Shown: piece by piece, positions 53,746 through 61,956 of the stretch
Layout of the letters: each line of letters starts with the position of its first letter
Numbering within the stretch: position 1 is the first letter of the stretch
NCBI GenBank assembly: GCA_934119935.1
Contig: CAKOSX010000001.1
Coordinates: 467,697-531,696, forward strand
DNA length: 64,000 bases
From: an uncultured Clostridia bacterium
GTDB taxonomy: Bacteria; Bacillota; Clostridia; TANB77; CAG-508
Direction of reading: 5' to 3'
The notes under the pieces: model-generated
Databases searched by the model: none
What the model saw: the letters and a program-made list of their open reading frames with translations, nothing else
What the model was told of the DNA's origin: nothing
Program-made: the position numbers and the translations under genes

Positions 53746-54048
53746 ATGGATGACAGAAAAAACATACCTCAGAATAATGGAAATGTAATTCAAAATTTAA
53801 TATTAGAAAACAGAGAAAAACTCACCATAACAGGAGTTGTAGATGTACTGAGCTTCGATGACCAGATAGTAATAGTAGAAACACAATTAGGATTGCTTAC
53901 TGTAAAAGGTGAAGATTTACGTATAAATAAGCTTAGTATAGATAGTTTAGAAGTAATAATTGAAGGACAAATTTATAATATGGGTTACAGCAATGATGAG
54001 ATTAGCAAGAAAAATTCTGGTAGTCTATTGGGAAAAATCTTTAAATGA
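53746..54048 (+). CDS. yabP: Sporulation protein YabP
   Basis: This 100-residue protein matches YabP/YqfC: LILENREKLTITGVVDVLSFDDQIVIVETQLGLLTVKGEDLRINKLSIDSLEVIIEGQI is strand-rich with the 'tGV.dV.sFd...i.l.T..G.L.I.G..L.i..L....g...v.G.I' pattern. In B. subtilis yabP is made in the mother cell and is needed for spore formation together with yabQ. It is followed 37 bases later by yabQ, the same order as in Bacillus. Its presence implies an endospore-forming lineage. Confidence 0.9.
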   Translation: MDDRKNIPQNNGNVIQNLILENREKLTITGVVDVLSFDDQIVIVETQLGLLTVKGEDLRINKLSIDSLEVIIEGQIYNMGYSNDEISKKNSGSLLGKIFK

Positions 54049-54085
54049 TCAAACTGGTACTCTTAGAAAGGGATTTAGATAAAAT

Positions 54086-54586
54086 ATGAATAGCGAAATA
54101 ATCAGTCAACTGCAGTATTTTGCACTCTATACAATTTGCGGAATTGCTATAGGAATATTCTTTGACATATTTAGAATACTAAGAAGATCTTTCAAAACAC
54201 CAGATATAGTAACATATATAGAAGATATTATATTTGGAATAATAACGGGAATTTTTCTAATTATCATTATATTTGTATTTAACAATGGAGAACTAAGATT
54301 TTACATATTTCTTGCCTTATTACTAGGAAACATCTTGTATTTATCGACCATAAGCAAATACTTTATAAAACTAAACGTAACAATCATTACAACTTTTAAA
54401 CATGTTATAATTAAAGCCTTCATGATCATTACGTTTCCTATAAGAAAATTACTCTATCTATTAAAAAAATACATTCTGAGCTTAATTTTAAAACCATTTA
54501 GAATATTAACAATAAATGCGAAAAAAGTATTTAAAACGAAAAAAATAAAAAAAATTTTACAAATAAAAAAGGATTTTAAGAAATAA
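54086..54586 (+). CDS. yabQ: Spore cortex biosynthesis protein YabQ
   Basis: This 166-residue membrane protein has about four hydrophobic segments in the first ~110 residues and a lysine-rich tail. The start QLQYFALYTICGIAIGIFFDIFRILRR and the FNNGELRFYIFLALLLGNILY block are typical of YabQ, which is required for cortex assembly in sporulation. It lies between yabP and divIC, as in Bacillus. The C-terminal tail is longer and more basic than in B. subtilis. Confidence 0.88.
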   Translation: MNSEIISQLQYFALYTICGIAIGIFFDIFRILRRSFKTPDIVTYIEDIIFGIITGIFLIIIIFVFNNGELRFYIFLALLLGNILYLSTISKYFIKLNVTIITTFKHVIIKAFMIITFPIRKLLYLLKKYILSLILKPFRILTINAKKVFKTKKIKKILQIKKDFKK

Positions 54587-54637
54587 TGTAGAAATATATA
54601 ATTAGATATAAAAAAATTGAACTTTGGAGATAATCAG

Positions 54638-54904
54638 ATGAAAAAAATTTATAAAAAGATAATAATATCAATATTTTTAATATATTTTGTCGTTACATTA
54701 ATGTCACAGCAAAAAACAATAAATCAATATAAATCAGAAGCATCTACATATTCAGGGCAACTTGAAACGGCAAAAGAAACTAACAGTGAATTACAAAAAA
54801 CAAAAGAAAACTTAAATTCGACTGAATATATTGAAGAAGTTGCAAGAGAAAAATTAGATATGTACCTACCTAATGAAAGAGTTTATATAGATATTAGCAA
54901 ATAA
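54638..54904 (+). CDS. divIC: Septum formation initiator DivIC/FtsB family
   Basis: This 88-residue bitopic protein has one membrane helix (about 7-25) and an extracytoplasmic coiled coil (about 28-65), then the family end YIEEVAREKLDMYLPNERVYI. DivIC/FtsB works with FtsL and DivIB in the divisome. ATG 54638 is preferred because TTGGAG lies upstream; an in-frame TTG at 54617 has no ribosome binding site. The order yabP-yabQ-divIC matches Bacillus. Confidence 0.9.
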   Translation: MKKIYKKIIISIFLIYFVVTLMSQQKTINQYKSEASTYSGQLETAKETNSELQKTKENLNSTEYIEEVAREKLDMYLPNERVYIDISK

Positions 54905-54930
54905 AGGGAGCAAAAAATGCTTCCTTTTCT
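54904..54930 (+). terminator. divIC terminator
   Basis: AAGGGAGCA and TGCTTCCTT form a stem with an A-rich loop, followed by TTCTTG. Confidence 0.85.
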
Positions 54931-55112
54931 TGCAATTTTTGGAAATTTAATATATAATATATATGGTTTTAATCGAAACAAATTTTAGTCTTAATAAAAT
55001 CCAAAAATAAATTACAGGATATAAAACCCAAATAAATAAAATTATTACTTAAATAAAATATATACATCTTCCAGCGTAATGGAAGCATAGAGAAAGGATT
55101 GAATATTATACT

Positions 55113-56549
55113 ATGGATTTAACAATTTGTACATTAGTAGAATTGCGCCAAATGGCAAAAGAGAAAGGAATAAAAAATGTTACTAAATTAAAAAAGGACG
55201 AATTAATAGAAATTTTAGAAAATGAAAATAATGCTGAAATTTCTTCAAATAATTCCAACAACAGTCCAGATAGCAGTATAGCTAATGAAGTATCATCTAA
55301 TATAGAAAATGAGAATGCTGATGATAGCTCTGAAAATACTGTTTCAGAAAAACCTTCTAGTACAGTGAGATATCAAATAGATGAAAATGCTAAAAACGAT
55401 TCTGATTTAGCTTATAAACTTACAAATGCAGATGATTTTATTGCTGAAGGTATATTAGAAGTATTGCCAGATGGTTATGGCTTTTTAAGAGGAGAAAACT
55501 ACCTATCAAGTCCAAAAGACGTATACATATCACCTGTTCAAATTAGAAGATTTAGATTAGACAAAGGTGACAAAATAAAAGGAATTGCAAGACTTCCAAA
55601 AGAAGGTGAAAAATTTCCAGCACTAATATTCGTTGGAGAAGTAAATGGTGAAAGCCCAGAAAAGGCATATAAACGTAAAAAATTTGATGACCTTATCCCA
55701 ATATATCCAGAAGAAAAAATCAAGCTAGAAACAGTTCCTACAGAATATGCAATGAGAATGATAGACCTAATCTGCCCAATTGGAAAAGGACAGAGAGGTA
55801 TGATTGTAGCTCCGCCAAAAGTTGGAAAAACCACTTTATTAAAGAAAATTGCAAACAGTATAACAATAAATCATCCAGAAATTGAATTAATAGTACTGTT
55901 AATAGATGAAAGACCAGAAGAAGTAACAGACATGAAAAGATCAATTAAAGGCGATGTAATATACTCTACATTCGATGAACTACCAGAACATCATGTTAAA
56001 GTTGCAGAGATGGTATTAGAAAGAGCAAAAAGACTAACAGAACATGGCAAGGATGTTATAATCTTATTAGACAGTATAACAAGACTTGCAAGAGCCTACA
56101 ACCTAGTAATACCACCATCAGGAAGAACACTTTCTGGAGGTTTAGATCCTGCAGCATTACATAAACCAAAGAAATTCTTCGGAGCAGCTCGTAACATAGA
56201 AAATGGCGGAAGCTTAACAATACTTGCTACAGCATTAGTTGAAACAGGAAGTAGAATGGATGAAGTAATTTTCGAAGAATTCAAAGGTACAGGAAATATG
56301 GAAGTACACTTGGACAGATCATTATCTGAAAAGAGAATCTTCCCTGCAATCGACATAAATAAATCAGGAACACGTAGAGAAGAAAAACTACTTACACCAG
56401 AAGAACTAAAAACAGTATTTGGCTTGAGAAAAGCTCTATCAAGCAAGCCAGTGTCAGAAGTAACAGAACAACTAATCAACTTAATGATGGCAACAAAAAA
56501 CAATGATGAATTTATACAAAAAATAAAAGGATATTTAAATATAAAATAA
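55113..56549 (+). CDS. rho: Transcription termination factor Rho
   Basis: This 478-residue hexameric RNA helicase ends transcription. Order: an N-terminal SAP-like helical segment (LVELRQMAKEKGIKNVTKLKKDELIEIL), an acidic Ser/Asn-rich insert (about 45-95), the OB primary RNA-binding site (GFLRGENYLSSPKDVYIS), Walker A MIVAPPKVGKTTLL, VLLIDERPEEVTDM, the Q-loop region and the R-loop LDRSLSEKRIFPAIDI. The Asn/Ser-rich insert resembles those of other gut anaerobes. The start is ATG 55113 after GAAAGGAT. A terminator follows at 56639. Confidence 0.97.
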   Translation: MDLTICTLVELRQMAKEKGIKNVTKLKKDELIEILENENNAEISSNNSNNSPDSSIANEVSSNIENENADDSSENTVSEKPSSTVRYQIDENAKNDSDLAYKLTNADDFIAEGILEVLPDGYGFLRGENYLSSPKDVYISPVQIRRFRLDKGDKIKGIARLPKEGEKFPALIFVGEVNGESPEKAYKRKKFDDLIPIYPEEKIKLETVPTEYAMRMIDLICPIGKGQRGMIVAPPKVGKTTLLKKIANSITINHPEIELIVLLIDERPEEVTDMKRSIKGDVIYSTFDELPEHHVKVAEMVLERAKRLTEHGKDVIILLDSITRLARAYNLVIPPSGRTLSGGLDPAALHKPKKFFGAARNIENGGSLTILATALVETGSRMDEVIFEEFKGTGNMEVHLDRSLSEKRIFPAIDINKSGTRREEKLLTPEELKTVFGLRKALSSKPVSEVTEQLINLMMATKNNDEFIQKIKGYLNIK

Positions 56550-56638
56550 TTTTATTTTGAAGATAAAGAAGATGAGATAAAGTCTGGAAAAATATGATAA
56601 AGTTTGCTAAAATTTAATTGTATAATAAAAAAGAATAG

Positions 56639-56675
56639 AAGAGAGGCATTAGAAAAAAATCTAATACCTCTTTTG
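56639..56675 (+). terminator. rho terminator
   Basis: GAGGCATTAG (56643-56652) and CTAATACCTC (56661-56670) form a stem, followed by TTTTGC. Confidence 0.85.
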
Positions 56676-56796
56676 CTATTTTAATCAAAACACACTATTT
56701 ATTTCATAAACCCGTCGTTATACTACGCATAATTTAAAGTAATTTGTTATAAAATAATTATATACTTGTACGAACGTAATGAAAGGAACATTAATC

Positions 56797-57042
56797 ATGC
56801 TAAAAAGATATAACGACAAGAAAAACATTTCTGGCACGCTAATAAGGCGAGCAAGGGAAGAGAAGGGGATGAGTAAAGTTAGATTATCTCAATTATTAGA
56901 TACCTATGGAATCTATATCAATACGGACGAATTACTAAGAATAGAAAAGAATCAGTTACTTGTTAAAGACTTTGAATTAATAGCAATCGCCCAGATATTA
57001 GATATAGATCTAAATCAATTAAAAAAATATTTAGAAGATTAG
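56797..57042 (+). CDS. XRE-family helix-turn-helix regulator, 81 aa
   Basis: This is a small DNA-binding protein with a single Cro/C1-type HTH: ISGTLIRRAREEKGMSKVRLSQLLDTYGIYI, ending in FELIAIAQILDIDLNQLKKYL. The start at 56797 follows AAAGGAA; an in-frame ATG at 56779 precedes that site. It lies 180 bases before the left att repeat of the inovirus, so it is outside the element as bounded here. It could still be a host gene or a phage-linked regulator. A terminator overlaps its stop. Confidence 0.78.
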   Translation: MLKRYNDKKNISGTLIRRAREEKGMSKVRLSQLLDTYGIYINTDELLRIEKNQLLVKDFELIAIAQILDIDLNQLKKYLED

Positions 57043-57065
57043 TATGCGACTACTAATCTTTTTTT
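57035..57065 (+). terminator. Terminator of the HTH gene
   Basis: AAGATTAGTA (57035-57044) and TACTAATCTT (57051-57060) are perfect inverted repeats, followed by TTTTT. The stop codon lies in the left arm. Confidence 0.9.
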
Positions 57066-57106
57066 ATTATACAATAAAAGTAAAAAAGTGTTTGTCGGAA
57101 TTTGTC

Positions 57107-57142
57107 GATGAAAATAAATTTATTTTAAAAAATATTTTCATC
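57107..57142. promoter_or_regulatory. Perfect inverted repeat left of the prophage
   Basis: GATGAAAATA (57107-57116) and TATTTTCATC (57133-57142) pair around an AT-rich loop, about 80 bases left of attL. It may be a terminator-like hairpin or a protein-binding site; the role is unknown. Confidence 0.4.
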
Positions 57143-57220
57143 TATAAAAAAACTATTTTTTATGCTTTAAAAGAAATAGAGAAGAGAGGCAAAACACAAG
57201 ATTTCGGATACATATAGCAT

Positions 57221-57256
57221 CATAAAACATTGCACAAAATCAAAGTTGTGTGCTGG
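57221..57256 (+). repeat. Left attachment site (attL) of the inovirus
   Basis: CATAAAACATTGCACAAAA, then TCAAAG, then TTGTGTGC. The inner part fits an 11-6-11 Xer-type site (57229-57256): arm ATTGCACAAAA, spacer TCAAAG, arm TTGTGTGCTGG. The arm ATTGCACAAAA recurs exactly at 57270-57280. Confidence 0.75.
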
Positions 57257-57295
57257 CAAAAAATTAAAGATTGCACAAAATTTAATATGTTGGTT

Positions 57296-57328
57296 ATAAG
57301 TTACAAATTATTGTAGCTTATTTTTTTA
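57296..57328 (+). terminator. Terminator-like hairpin before the first phage gene
   Basis: ATAAGTTAC and GTAGCTTAT form a 9-bp stem with one GU pair, followed by TTTTTT. In the circular phage it would lie after the rightmost gene, so it may end the phage transcript. Confidence 0.7.
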
Positions 57329-57350
57329 TGCGAAAGGAGGACTAAAAACA

Positions 57351-57596
57351 ATGAAAGAAGATTTAATTTTTGTTGGTTATCGTAGTTTTATGAGTAAATC
57401 TAATAATGAATGCAATGTCCTTGATTTTATTACAAAACCAAAAATGTCGGCAGATAATAATACAGCATATGTTTCAAATGTGTCTGTGTTTACTGATAAG
57501 GCAAAGTATTCTGAATTTATTAGAAATACAAAATTGTTATCTGTTGTTCCAGTTTCTTATGAGATTAACGGTAATAAAGTTAGATACTCAATCTAA
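57351..57596 (+). CDS. Inovirus small soluble protein, 81 aa (possible ssDNA-binding protein)
   Basis: It is the first gene after attL, with an AAAGGAGG ribosome binding site. The product is soluble, strand-rich and basic at the ends (MKEDLIFVGYRSFM..., VVPVSYEINGNKVRYSI). Position before the coat gene and size resemble the ssDNA-binding pV of filamentous phages, but I see no decisive motif, so the assignment is by context only. Confidence 0.6.
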   Translation: MKEDLIFVGYRSFMSKSNNECNVLDFITKPKMSADNNTAYVSNVSVFTDKAKYSEFIRNTKLLSVVPVSYEINGNKVRYSI

Positions 57597-57662
57597 TTTT
57601 ATATATATCTAATTTTGGATATTACTTATTAGGTAATTTGTTTGAAAGGAGGTGTTTGGTTA

Positions 57663-57863
57663 ATGGATCAGACTGTTGATGTTTCTAGTGTTATTGCTCC
57701 GTTAAAAACTGCCCTTGTAGGTAGTATTACTCCAGCTCAATTAGTTACTATATTAGCTAGTATAGTTGGTGTCGGAATGACATTCGTATTAATGTGGTTT
57801 GGTGCAAGAAAGTTAAAACAAATCTTCACACAAGCTGTTACTAAAGGAAAAATTTCTTTTTAG
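57663..57863 (+). CDS. Inovirus major coat protein (pVIII-like)
   Basis: This 66-residue protein has the classic coat layout: acidic start (MDQTVDVSSVIAPLKT), a central hydrophobic helix (LVTILASIVGVGMTFVLMWFGA, about 27-48) and a basic C-terminus (RKLKQIFTQAVTKGKISF) that would face the DNA. There is no separate signal peptide. The start at 57663 follows AAAGGAGG; an in-frame TTG at 57642 lies within that site. A short hairpin with GGGGGC/GCCCC follows. Confidence 0.8.
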   Translation: MDQTVDVSSVIAPLKTALVGSITPAQLVTILASIVGVGMTFVLMWFGARKLKQIFTQAVTKGKISF

Positions 57864-57909
57864 TTGAGGGGGCTTAGTGCCCCTTATTTTTATATATTGG
57901 GAGGATTTT

Positions 57910-58101
57910 ATGAAATATAAAGATTTAAATAATGCTATAAATAAAAAAATTAATATAAAAAATATTGTAACTCGTGATGATATGATTGATTATTGTAAAC
58001 TCTTATCTAGTTTTAATAGGCTTGATTTGTACTGTAACGGTATTGAGATAAAATCTGTTGTTATTGATATTGAAAATAATCGTGTTAATTTTAATTTTTA
58101 G
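57910..58101 (+). CDS. Inovirus hypothetical protein, 63 aa
   Basis: It is a small soluble protein between the coat and Zot genes, start 57910 with GGGAGG upstream. Lys/Asn-rich first half, then LDLYCNGIEIKSVVIDIENNRVNFNF with a strand-turn-strand look. It has no recognised family and could be a DNA-binding or regulatory protein. Confidence 0.55.
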   Translation: MKYKDLNNAINKKINIKNIVTRDDMIDYCKLLSSFNRLDLYCNGIEIKSVVIDIENNRVNFNF

Positions 58102-58110
58102 GGGGCTTTT

Positions 58111-58977
58111 ATGAATACTAGCTTATTAGATGGAAGTTTTAATGTTTTCAATACTTTTAGAGTTGCAAGTTATAGACGTAAATTTAAGAAAAGCCATCCC
58201 ACATATTTTGATCCAGATGGTCTTTTGGTTTTTTGCGGTCCTCAAGGCTCAGGAAAAACGTTGTCTGCTGTTCAATATACAAAAAAAGTGGCTGATTTGT
58301 ATATTTATTCTGTATTTTGTACAAATGTTTCTATAAAAAGTATGCCGGTAAATTGCTATTATGAGATAGAGGAAATTAACGAGACTGATTATATTGTTTA
58401 TTATCGTTTAATTTCTAGTAAAGATCTTGTTAGGAAAGTTACTGTTAAAGAAGTAGATGGAGAAACTACTTCTGAAATAGAAAAATTTTTAGATGTAAAA
58501 ATTGTTGTGGCTTATGATGGTCTTAATTGTATAAAATATCTTGCTAATGGTTTAGAAGGTGTATTGTATTTGATTGATGAAATACATTTGGAGTTTAACT
58601 CATTAGAAAGTAAAAATATACCTATTGAAATTATGGTTGAGGTTTCTCAACAGAGGAAACAACGTAAGCATATTGTGGGTACTTCTCAAGTATTTATGCG
58701 TATGGCTAAGCCTCTTAGAGAGCAAATAAAAGATGTTGTTATTTGTAAGAATTTTTTTCATTCTATACAGTTTAATAGACTTATAGATGGAGATTCTGCT
58801 GTTGAGAAAAATGGGAAATTGGTTTTTGACACAGTTAAATATTCTTTGTGGTTTCATTCACCAGAATTGTATTCTTGTTATGATACATATGCAAAGATGA
58901 AAAGGTACAGGAACGAATGGCATGGTGTTCAAAGATCTAATATTTATAATTTAGAGGAAGGAGAGATAATAAAATGA
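58111..58977 (+). CDS. Zot/pI-type morphogenesis ATPase
   Basis: The 288-residue product is the assembly ATPase of filamentous phages (Zot, pI). Walker A GPQGSGKT is at residues 43-50 after LLVFC. Walker B is VLYLIDEIHLEF (about 151-162), and VSQQRKQRKHIVGTSQVFMRM (about 178-198) is the typical sensor region. No C-terminal membrane helix is obvious, unlike in Gram-negative pI; partners at 58974 or 59123 may supply the anchor. The ribosome binding site is AGGGGGC. It overlaps the next gene by four bases (ATGA). Confidence 0.88.
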   Translation: MNTSLLDGSFNVFNTFRVASYRRKFKKSHPTYFDPDGLLVFCGPQGSGKTLSAVQYTKKVADLYIYSVFCTNVSIKSMPVNCYYEIEEINETDYIVYYRLISSKDLVRKVTVKEVDGETTSEIEKFLDVKIVVAYDGLNCIKYLANGLEGVLYLIDEIHLEFNSLESKNIPIEIMVEVSQQRKQRKHIVGTSQVFMRMAKPLREQIKDVVICKNFFHSIQFNRLIDGDSAVEKNGKLVFDTVKYSLWFHSPELYSCYDTYAKMKRYRNEWHGVQRSNIYNLEEGEIIK

Positions 58978-59123
58978 CGTTTGATTATCAAATTATTGGA
59001 GATTTAATTGGTCAAGTTACTAAACAGGCTTTGCCAATTGGTATTATATTTTATTTAGCTGAAATGCTTGTATCTATGTTTTTAAAATTTGCATTTCCTA
59101 AGAAATTTGGAGGTGATTTTTAA
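58974..59123 (+). CDS. Inovirus 49-aa membrane protein (minor coat-like)
   Basis: It begins with MTFDYQIIGDLIGQVTK. A hydrophobic helix, PIGIIFYLAEMLVSMFLKF, is followed by a short basic end AFPKKFGGDF. It overlaps the Zot gene (ATGA) and its stop overlaps the start of the next gene (TAATG), which is strong evidence for translation. The topology suits a minor coat (pVII/pIX type) or an assembly anchor for the ATPase. Confidence 0.65.
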   Translation: MTFDYQIIGDLIGQVTKQALPIGIIFYLAEMLVSMFLKFAFPKKFGGDF

Positions 59124-59356
59124 TGAATAATGTAAATGATATTACTTCCGATTTATCAGATGATACAGCTACAATGTCTTATGATGATTATTACTATTAT
59201 TCTAGACAACTTGATAATATTATAAATAATCAAAATACTATTATTCAAAATCAAAATAAATCTTTTAATTTAGTAAATCAAGGTTTTACGTTTTTAAGCT
59301 TTTTATGTGTTATCTATTTTTTATATATTTTTATAAAAAATATGATAAGAAAGTAG
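59123..59356 (+). CDS. Inovirus 77-aa membrane protein
   Basis: The hydrophilic Asp/Asn/Tyr-rich N-terminus includes a YDDYYYYSRQ segment and an INNQNTIIQNQN coiled stretch. A C-terminal membrane helix (FTFLSFLCVIYFLYIFI) and a basic end follow. It is coupled to the preceding gene by a TAATG overlap. It is probably a structural or assembly component; no family recognised. Confidence 0.65.
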   Translation: MNNVNDITSDLSDDTATMSYDDYYYYSRQLDNIINNQNTIIQNQNKSFNLVNQGFTFLSFLCVIYFLYIFIKNMIRK

Positions 59357-59362
59357 GTATTT

Positions 59363-60802
59363 ATGAAATGTTTGAAAAAATTATTATTATTATTTTTATT
59401 ATTGTTTATTTGTATGTTTTGTATAGTGCCTTTAAACAATAATGCTTTTGCTAGTTCTAATATTATCTTTAAATATAAGGATCATGATTATTCTTTAAAT
59501 TATTCTAGTGTTTTTGATGGTAAAGCTTATTTAATTAATTATAACTCTTATTATAATTGTTTTATAGCTTATGTTTTACAAGATACCGATATTTATATGC
59601 CAAAGGGGTATAAATTGGTTAAGTATTCTGATAATCGTTTGAAATTTATGAGCTCTGATAATTCGACTTATTTTGATACTCGACATAAATGCTATAAATA
59701 TTTGAATAATGCTTGGGAACATTCTAGTACAAACGATGATGGTGATACACTTGATTTTAAATATTTCCCTAATGGAGCTAATTCGGATTTCCTTTATTCT
59801 AATTATAATATTTATAATAATGATGGTTCTTTACTTTTAGACGGTGTTGTTCAATCTGTTAATCCACACATTGTTAATAGTTTAGATAGTCTCTCAACAT
59901 GGAAATTTGACAATTTATGGATTGACTATGGTGATTATGATATTAATAAAACTATATATTTACATATTTGTAAAAAGACTGTTGATGTTTCTGGTTCAAG
60001 TTCTTTTTATTATACTGATAGTGTTATTGCTCTTTCTACAGATGGTAAATATTACGAGTCTTATGAGAATGGACAAGTTTATTATTTTTCTATTCCGAAA
60101 GATAATTTGCCTTTTACTGTAAGTTCGGGAGATAAAATTATTTTTTATCTTTCTTCTAGCGCTAGTAATTTAGGTGGTTCATATAGTTCTGATAGTCCTA
60201 TTGTTGATGCATCAATTTTTGATACTAAGTCTTTTACTGTTGGTTCTTCTTATACTGATGAAGATAAACAGAAAGATTATCAAGATAAAATATCAAGTTC
60301 ATTAGAGGATCAGAAACAAGCAATAGAGGAAAATACAAAAACTAATAAAAATATCTTTGAAAAGATAGGAGATATTTTAAGTTACATAAACCCTTTTTCT
60401 GAAAATTTTTTTGGTAAAAAGCTTGTTGAGTTAATTTTAGATGGTTTAAAAGGTTTATTTGTGCCAGAAGATGGTTTTTTTGATACATATTTTTCCGATC
60501 TTAAAGACTGGTTTTCTGATAGATTAGGCTTTTTATGGACTCCATTCGATATTATTATTGAAATTTTAAACAAAATTTTAAATATTAATTTTTCTGAACC
60601 TATTTTTCATATTCCAGAAATTAACGAACCTTTTTCTGGTTCTAAGTTAATAAGCGAATACGATTATAATCTAAATAGTTTATTAGATAATGATATTTTT
60701 AAAAATATTCATGATATTTATTTTATTGGTGTTGATGCTGTAATTATTTTTGCATTAATAAATTTAGCTCGTAGAAAAATTGAGGAGGTGTTCAGTAATT
60801 GA
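59363..60802 (+). CDS. pIII-like adsorption protein of the inovirus
   Basis: This 479-residue secreted protein has a Sec signal peptide (LLLLFLLLFICMFCIVPL, cut probably after AFA about residue 30). A large Ser/Tyr/Asp-rich extracellular domain (about 31-310) follows, then a coiled linker, a hydrophobic patch around LVELILDGLKGLFV, and a C-terminal membrane helix with basic end (FIGVDAVIIFALINLARRKIEE). The layout equals that of pIII, which binds the host and caps the virion. No sequence similarity to E. coli phage pIII is visible. Its stop overlaps the next gene's start. Confidence 0.75.
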   Translation: MKCLKKLLLLFLLLFICMFCIVPLNNNAFASSNIIFKYKDHDYSLNYSSVFDGKAYLINYNSYYNCFIAYVLQDTDIYMPKGYKLVKYSDNRLKFMSSDNSTYFDTRHKCYKYLNNAWEHSSTNDDGDTLDFKYFPNGANSDFLYSNYNIYNNDGSLLLDGVVQSVNPHIVNSLDSLSTWKFDNLWIDYGDYDINKTIYLHICKKTVDVSGSSSFYYTDSVIALSTDGKYYESYENGQVYYFSIPKDNLPFTVSSGDKIIFYLSSSASNLGGSYSSDSPIVDASIFDTKSFTVGSSYTDEDKQKDYQDKISSSLEDQKQAIEENTKTNKNIFEKIGDILSYINPFSENFFGKKLVELILDGLKGLFVPEDGFFDTYFSDLKDWFSDRLGFLWTPFDIIIEILNKILNINFSEPIFHIPEINEPFSGSKLISEYDYNLNSLLDNDIFKNIHDIYFIGVDAVIIFALINLARRKIEEVFSN

Positions 60803-61071
60803 TTATACAATTAATTTTGAATTTATTAAAAACTTTATTATTTAGTGTATTTAGCTGGATAAACCTTCCTCAATTTCCGGAAGGACTGACTAATAGCTTG
60901 AATAGTTTTATAGATCTAATTTTTGATAATTTAAATTTACTAGGTTTTTTTATAAGACCAGTAACAATTACGATCGTAATTCCGGTTTTAATTATACTTA
61001 TAAACTTTGATAAGGTTTATAAACTAACTATGTGGATCCTTAAAAAGATCCCTATGCTGAATATTCATTAG
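60799..61071 (+). CDS. pVI-like membrane protein of the inovirus
   Basis: The 90-residue product has two or three hydrophobic segments (LILNLLKTLLFSVFSWI, a middle amphipathic stretch, and PVTITIVIPVLIILIN) and a basic end LKKIPMLNIH. Start TTG 60799 follows GAGGAGGTG and overlaps the pIII-like stop by four bases. pVI follows pIII in E. coli filamentous phages, so position supports the label. Confidence 0.65.
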   Translation: MIIQLILNLLKTLLFSVFSWINLPQFPEGLTNSLNSFIDLIFDNLNLLGFFIRPVTITIVIPVLIILINFDKVYKLTMWILKKIPMLNIH

Positions 61072-61076
61072 TCTAA

Positions 61077-61177
61077 ACTTGCCACTAAAATTGCGGCAGC
61101 AATTTGTGGCAAGTAGTATAAGAATATTTCTTAGTGAAAGCGCAGCATGCCACGTAGTGGCATAGAGGGCGAAGCCC
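61077..61177. other. Inovirus intergenic region with three hairpins (candidate origin and packaging signal)
   Basis: Hairpin 1: ACTTGCCAC...AAATTGC (61077 on) with GCAATTT...GTGGCAAGT (to 61114) around GGCA. Hairpin 2: ATGCCAC (61147-61153) with GTGGCAT (61157-61163). Hairpin 3: GGGC (61167-61170) with GCCC (61174-61177). Hairpins 1 and 2 share GCCAC stems. The region lies directly upstream of the Rep gene. Filamentous phages keep the nick site and packaging hairpin in such a gap. Confidence 0.7.
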
Positions 61178-61238
61178 GTTACTATTTTATTTAATTATAG
61201 TTGAAAATAAGAACATAGAAAAAGTGAGGTAATTTTAT

Positions 61239-61952
61239 ATGGGTTTAAAAAAATATATTATTACTGGTCATGTTATAGAAGTTTATGAATATAAAAATTA
61301 TATTCATGGAAAGGGTGGTGCAAGAGTTCGTGGAGAAGCTAGTGAAGAAAATAAACAAAAAAACTATTCTAATACAAACCAAAGACGCCGTGATACTATT
61401 AGAAGATTGGCTTGCTGTAATTTTGATAACAAATATGATAAGTTTCTTACTTTAACTTTTGCAGACAATAAGACAGATGTTAAAGAATGTAACGTTCTAT
61501 TTAAAGCTTTTATTAGAAAGCTAAAAAGATATAAAGAAGATTTAAAATACTTAGCTGTAATCGAATTTCAAGAACGTGGTGCAGTTCACTATCATGTTTT
61601 ATTAAATATTCCTTATATTCCTCAAAAAGAGTTACAAGAACTCTGGGGACATGGGTTTGTATTTATAAATGCTATTTCACATGTTGATAATATAGGAGCT
61701 TATATTATTAAGTATATGACTAAGGACAATAAGGATACCAGATTAATGGGGCAAAAAGCTTATCTATTTAGTCGTAATTTAAAAGTACCTGAAAAGATTG
61801 TAAATCATAATTTAAAGGACTTTTATTATTTAGAAAAGAAAATATATGATAAATATAAATTAGACAGTTTAAATCCCGAATATGTATCGAATTTTACATC
61901 AGAATTAATGGGAGAATGTGTTTATAAACAATATAATTTGAAAAGGGGGTAA
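61239..61952 (+). CDS. HUH rolling-circle replication initiator (phage Rep)
   Basis: This 237-residue endonuclease has the three HUH-type motifs in order: motif 1 FLTLTFAD (about 69-76), motif 2 HYH at residues 117-119 in QERGAVHYHVLL, and motif 3 with two tyrosines, Tyr155 and Tyr159, in GAYIIKYMTK. Such proteins nick one strand of the replicative form and stay attached to the 5' end. The ribosome binding site is GTGAGG. It is preceded by the hairpin-rich intergenic region, its probable target. The Y-III-K-Y spacing fits two-tyrosine Reps of inoviruses and microviruses. Confidence 0.9.
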   Translation: MGLKKYIITGHVIEVYEYKNYIHGKGGARVRGEASEENKQKNYSNTNQRRRDTIRRLACCNFDNKYDKFLTLTFADNKTDVKECNVLFKAFIRKLKRYKEDLKYLAVIEFQERGAVHYHVLLNIPYIPQKELQELWGHGFVFINAISHVDNIGAYIIKYMTKDNKDTRLMGQKAYLFSRNLKVPEKIVNHNLKDFYYLEKKIYDKYKLDSLNPEYVSNFTSELMGECVYKQYNLKRG

Positions 61953-61956
61953 TTTT

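Noticed and set aside
56797..57042. XRE protein as the repressor of the inovirus
   Set aside because: It lies outside the 33-bp att repeats and ends in its own terminator. It may be host; linkage is possible but not supported.
61141..61180. Further copy of the intergenic palindromic element in the phage gap
   Set aside because: Its hairpins share no core sequence with the six copies; only the GGGCGAAGCCC hairpin looks superficially similar.
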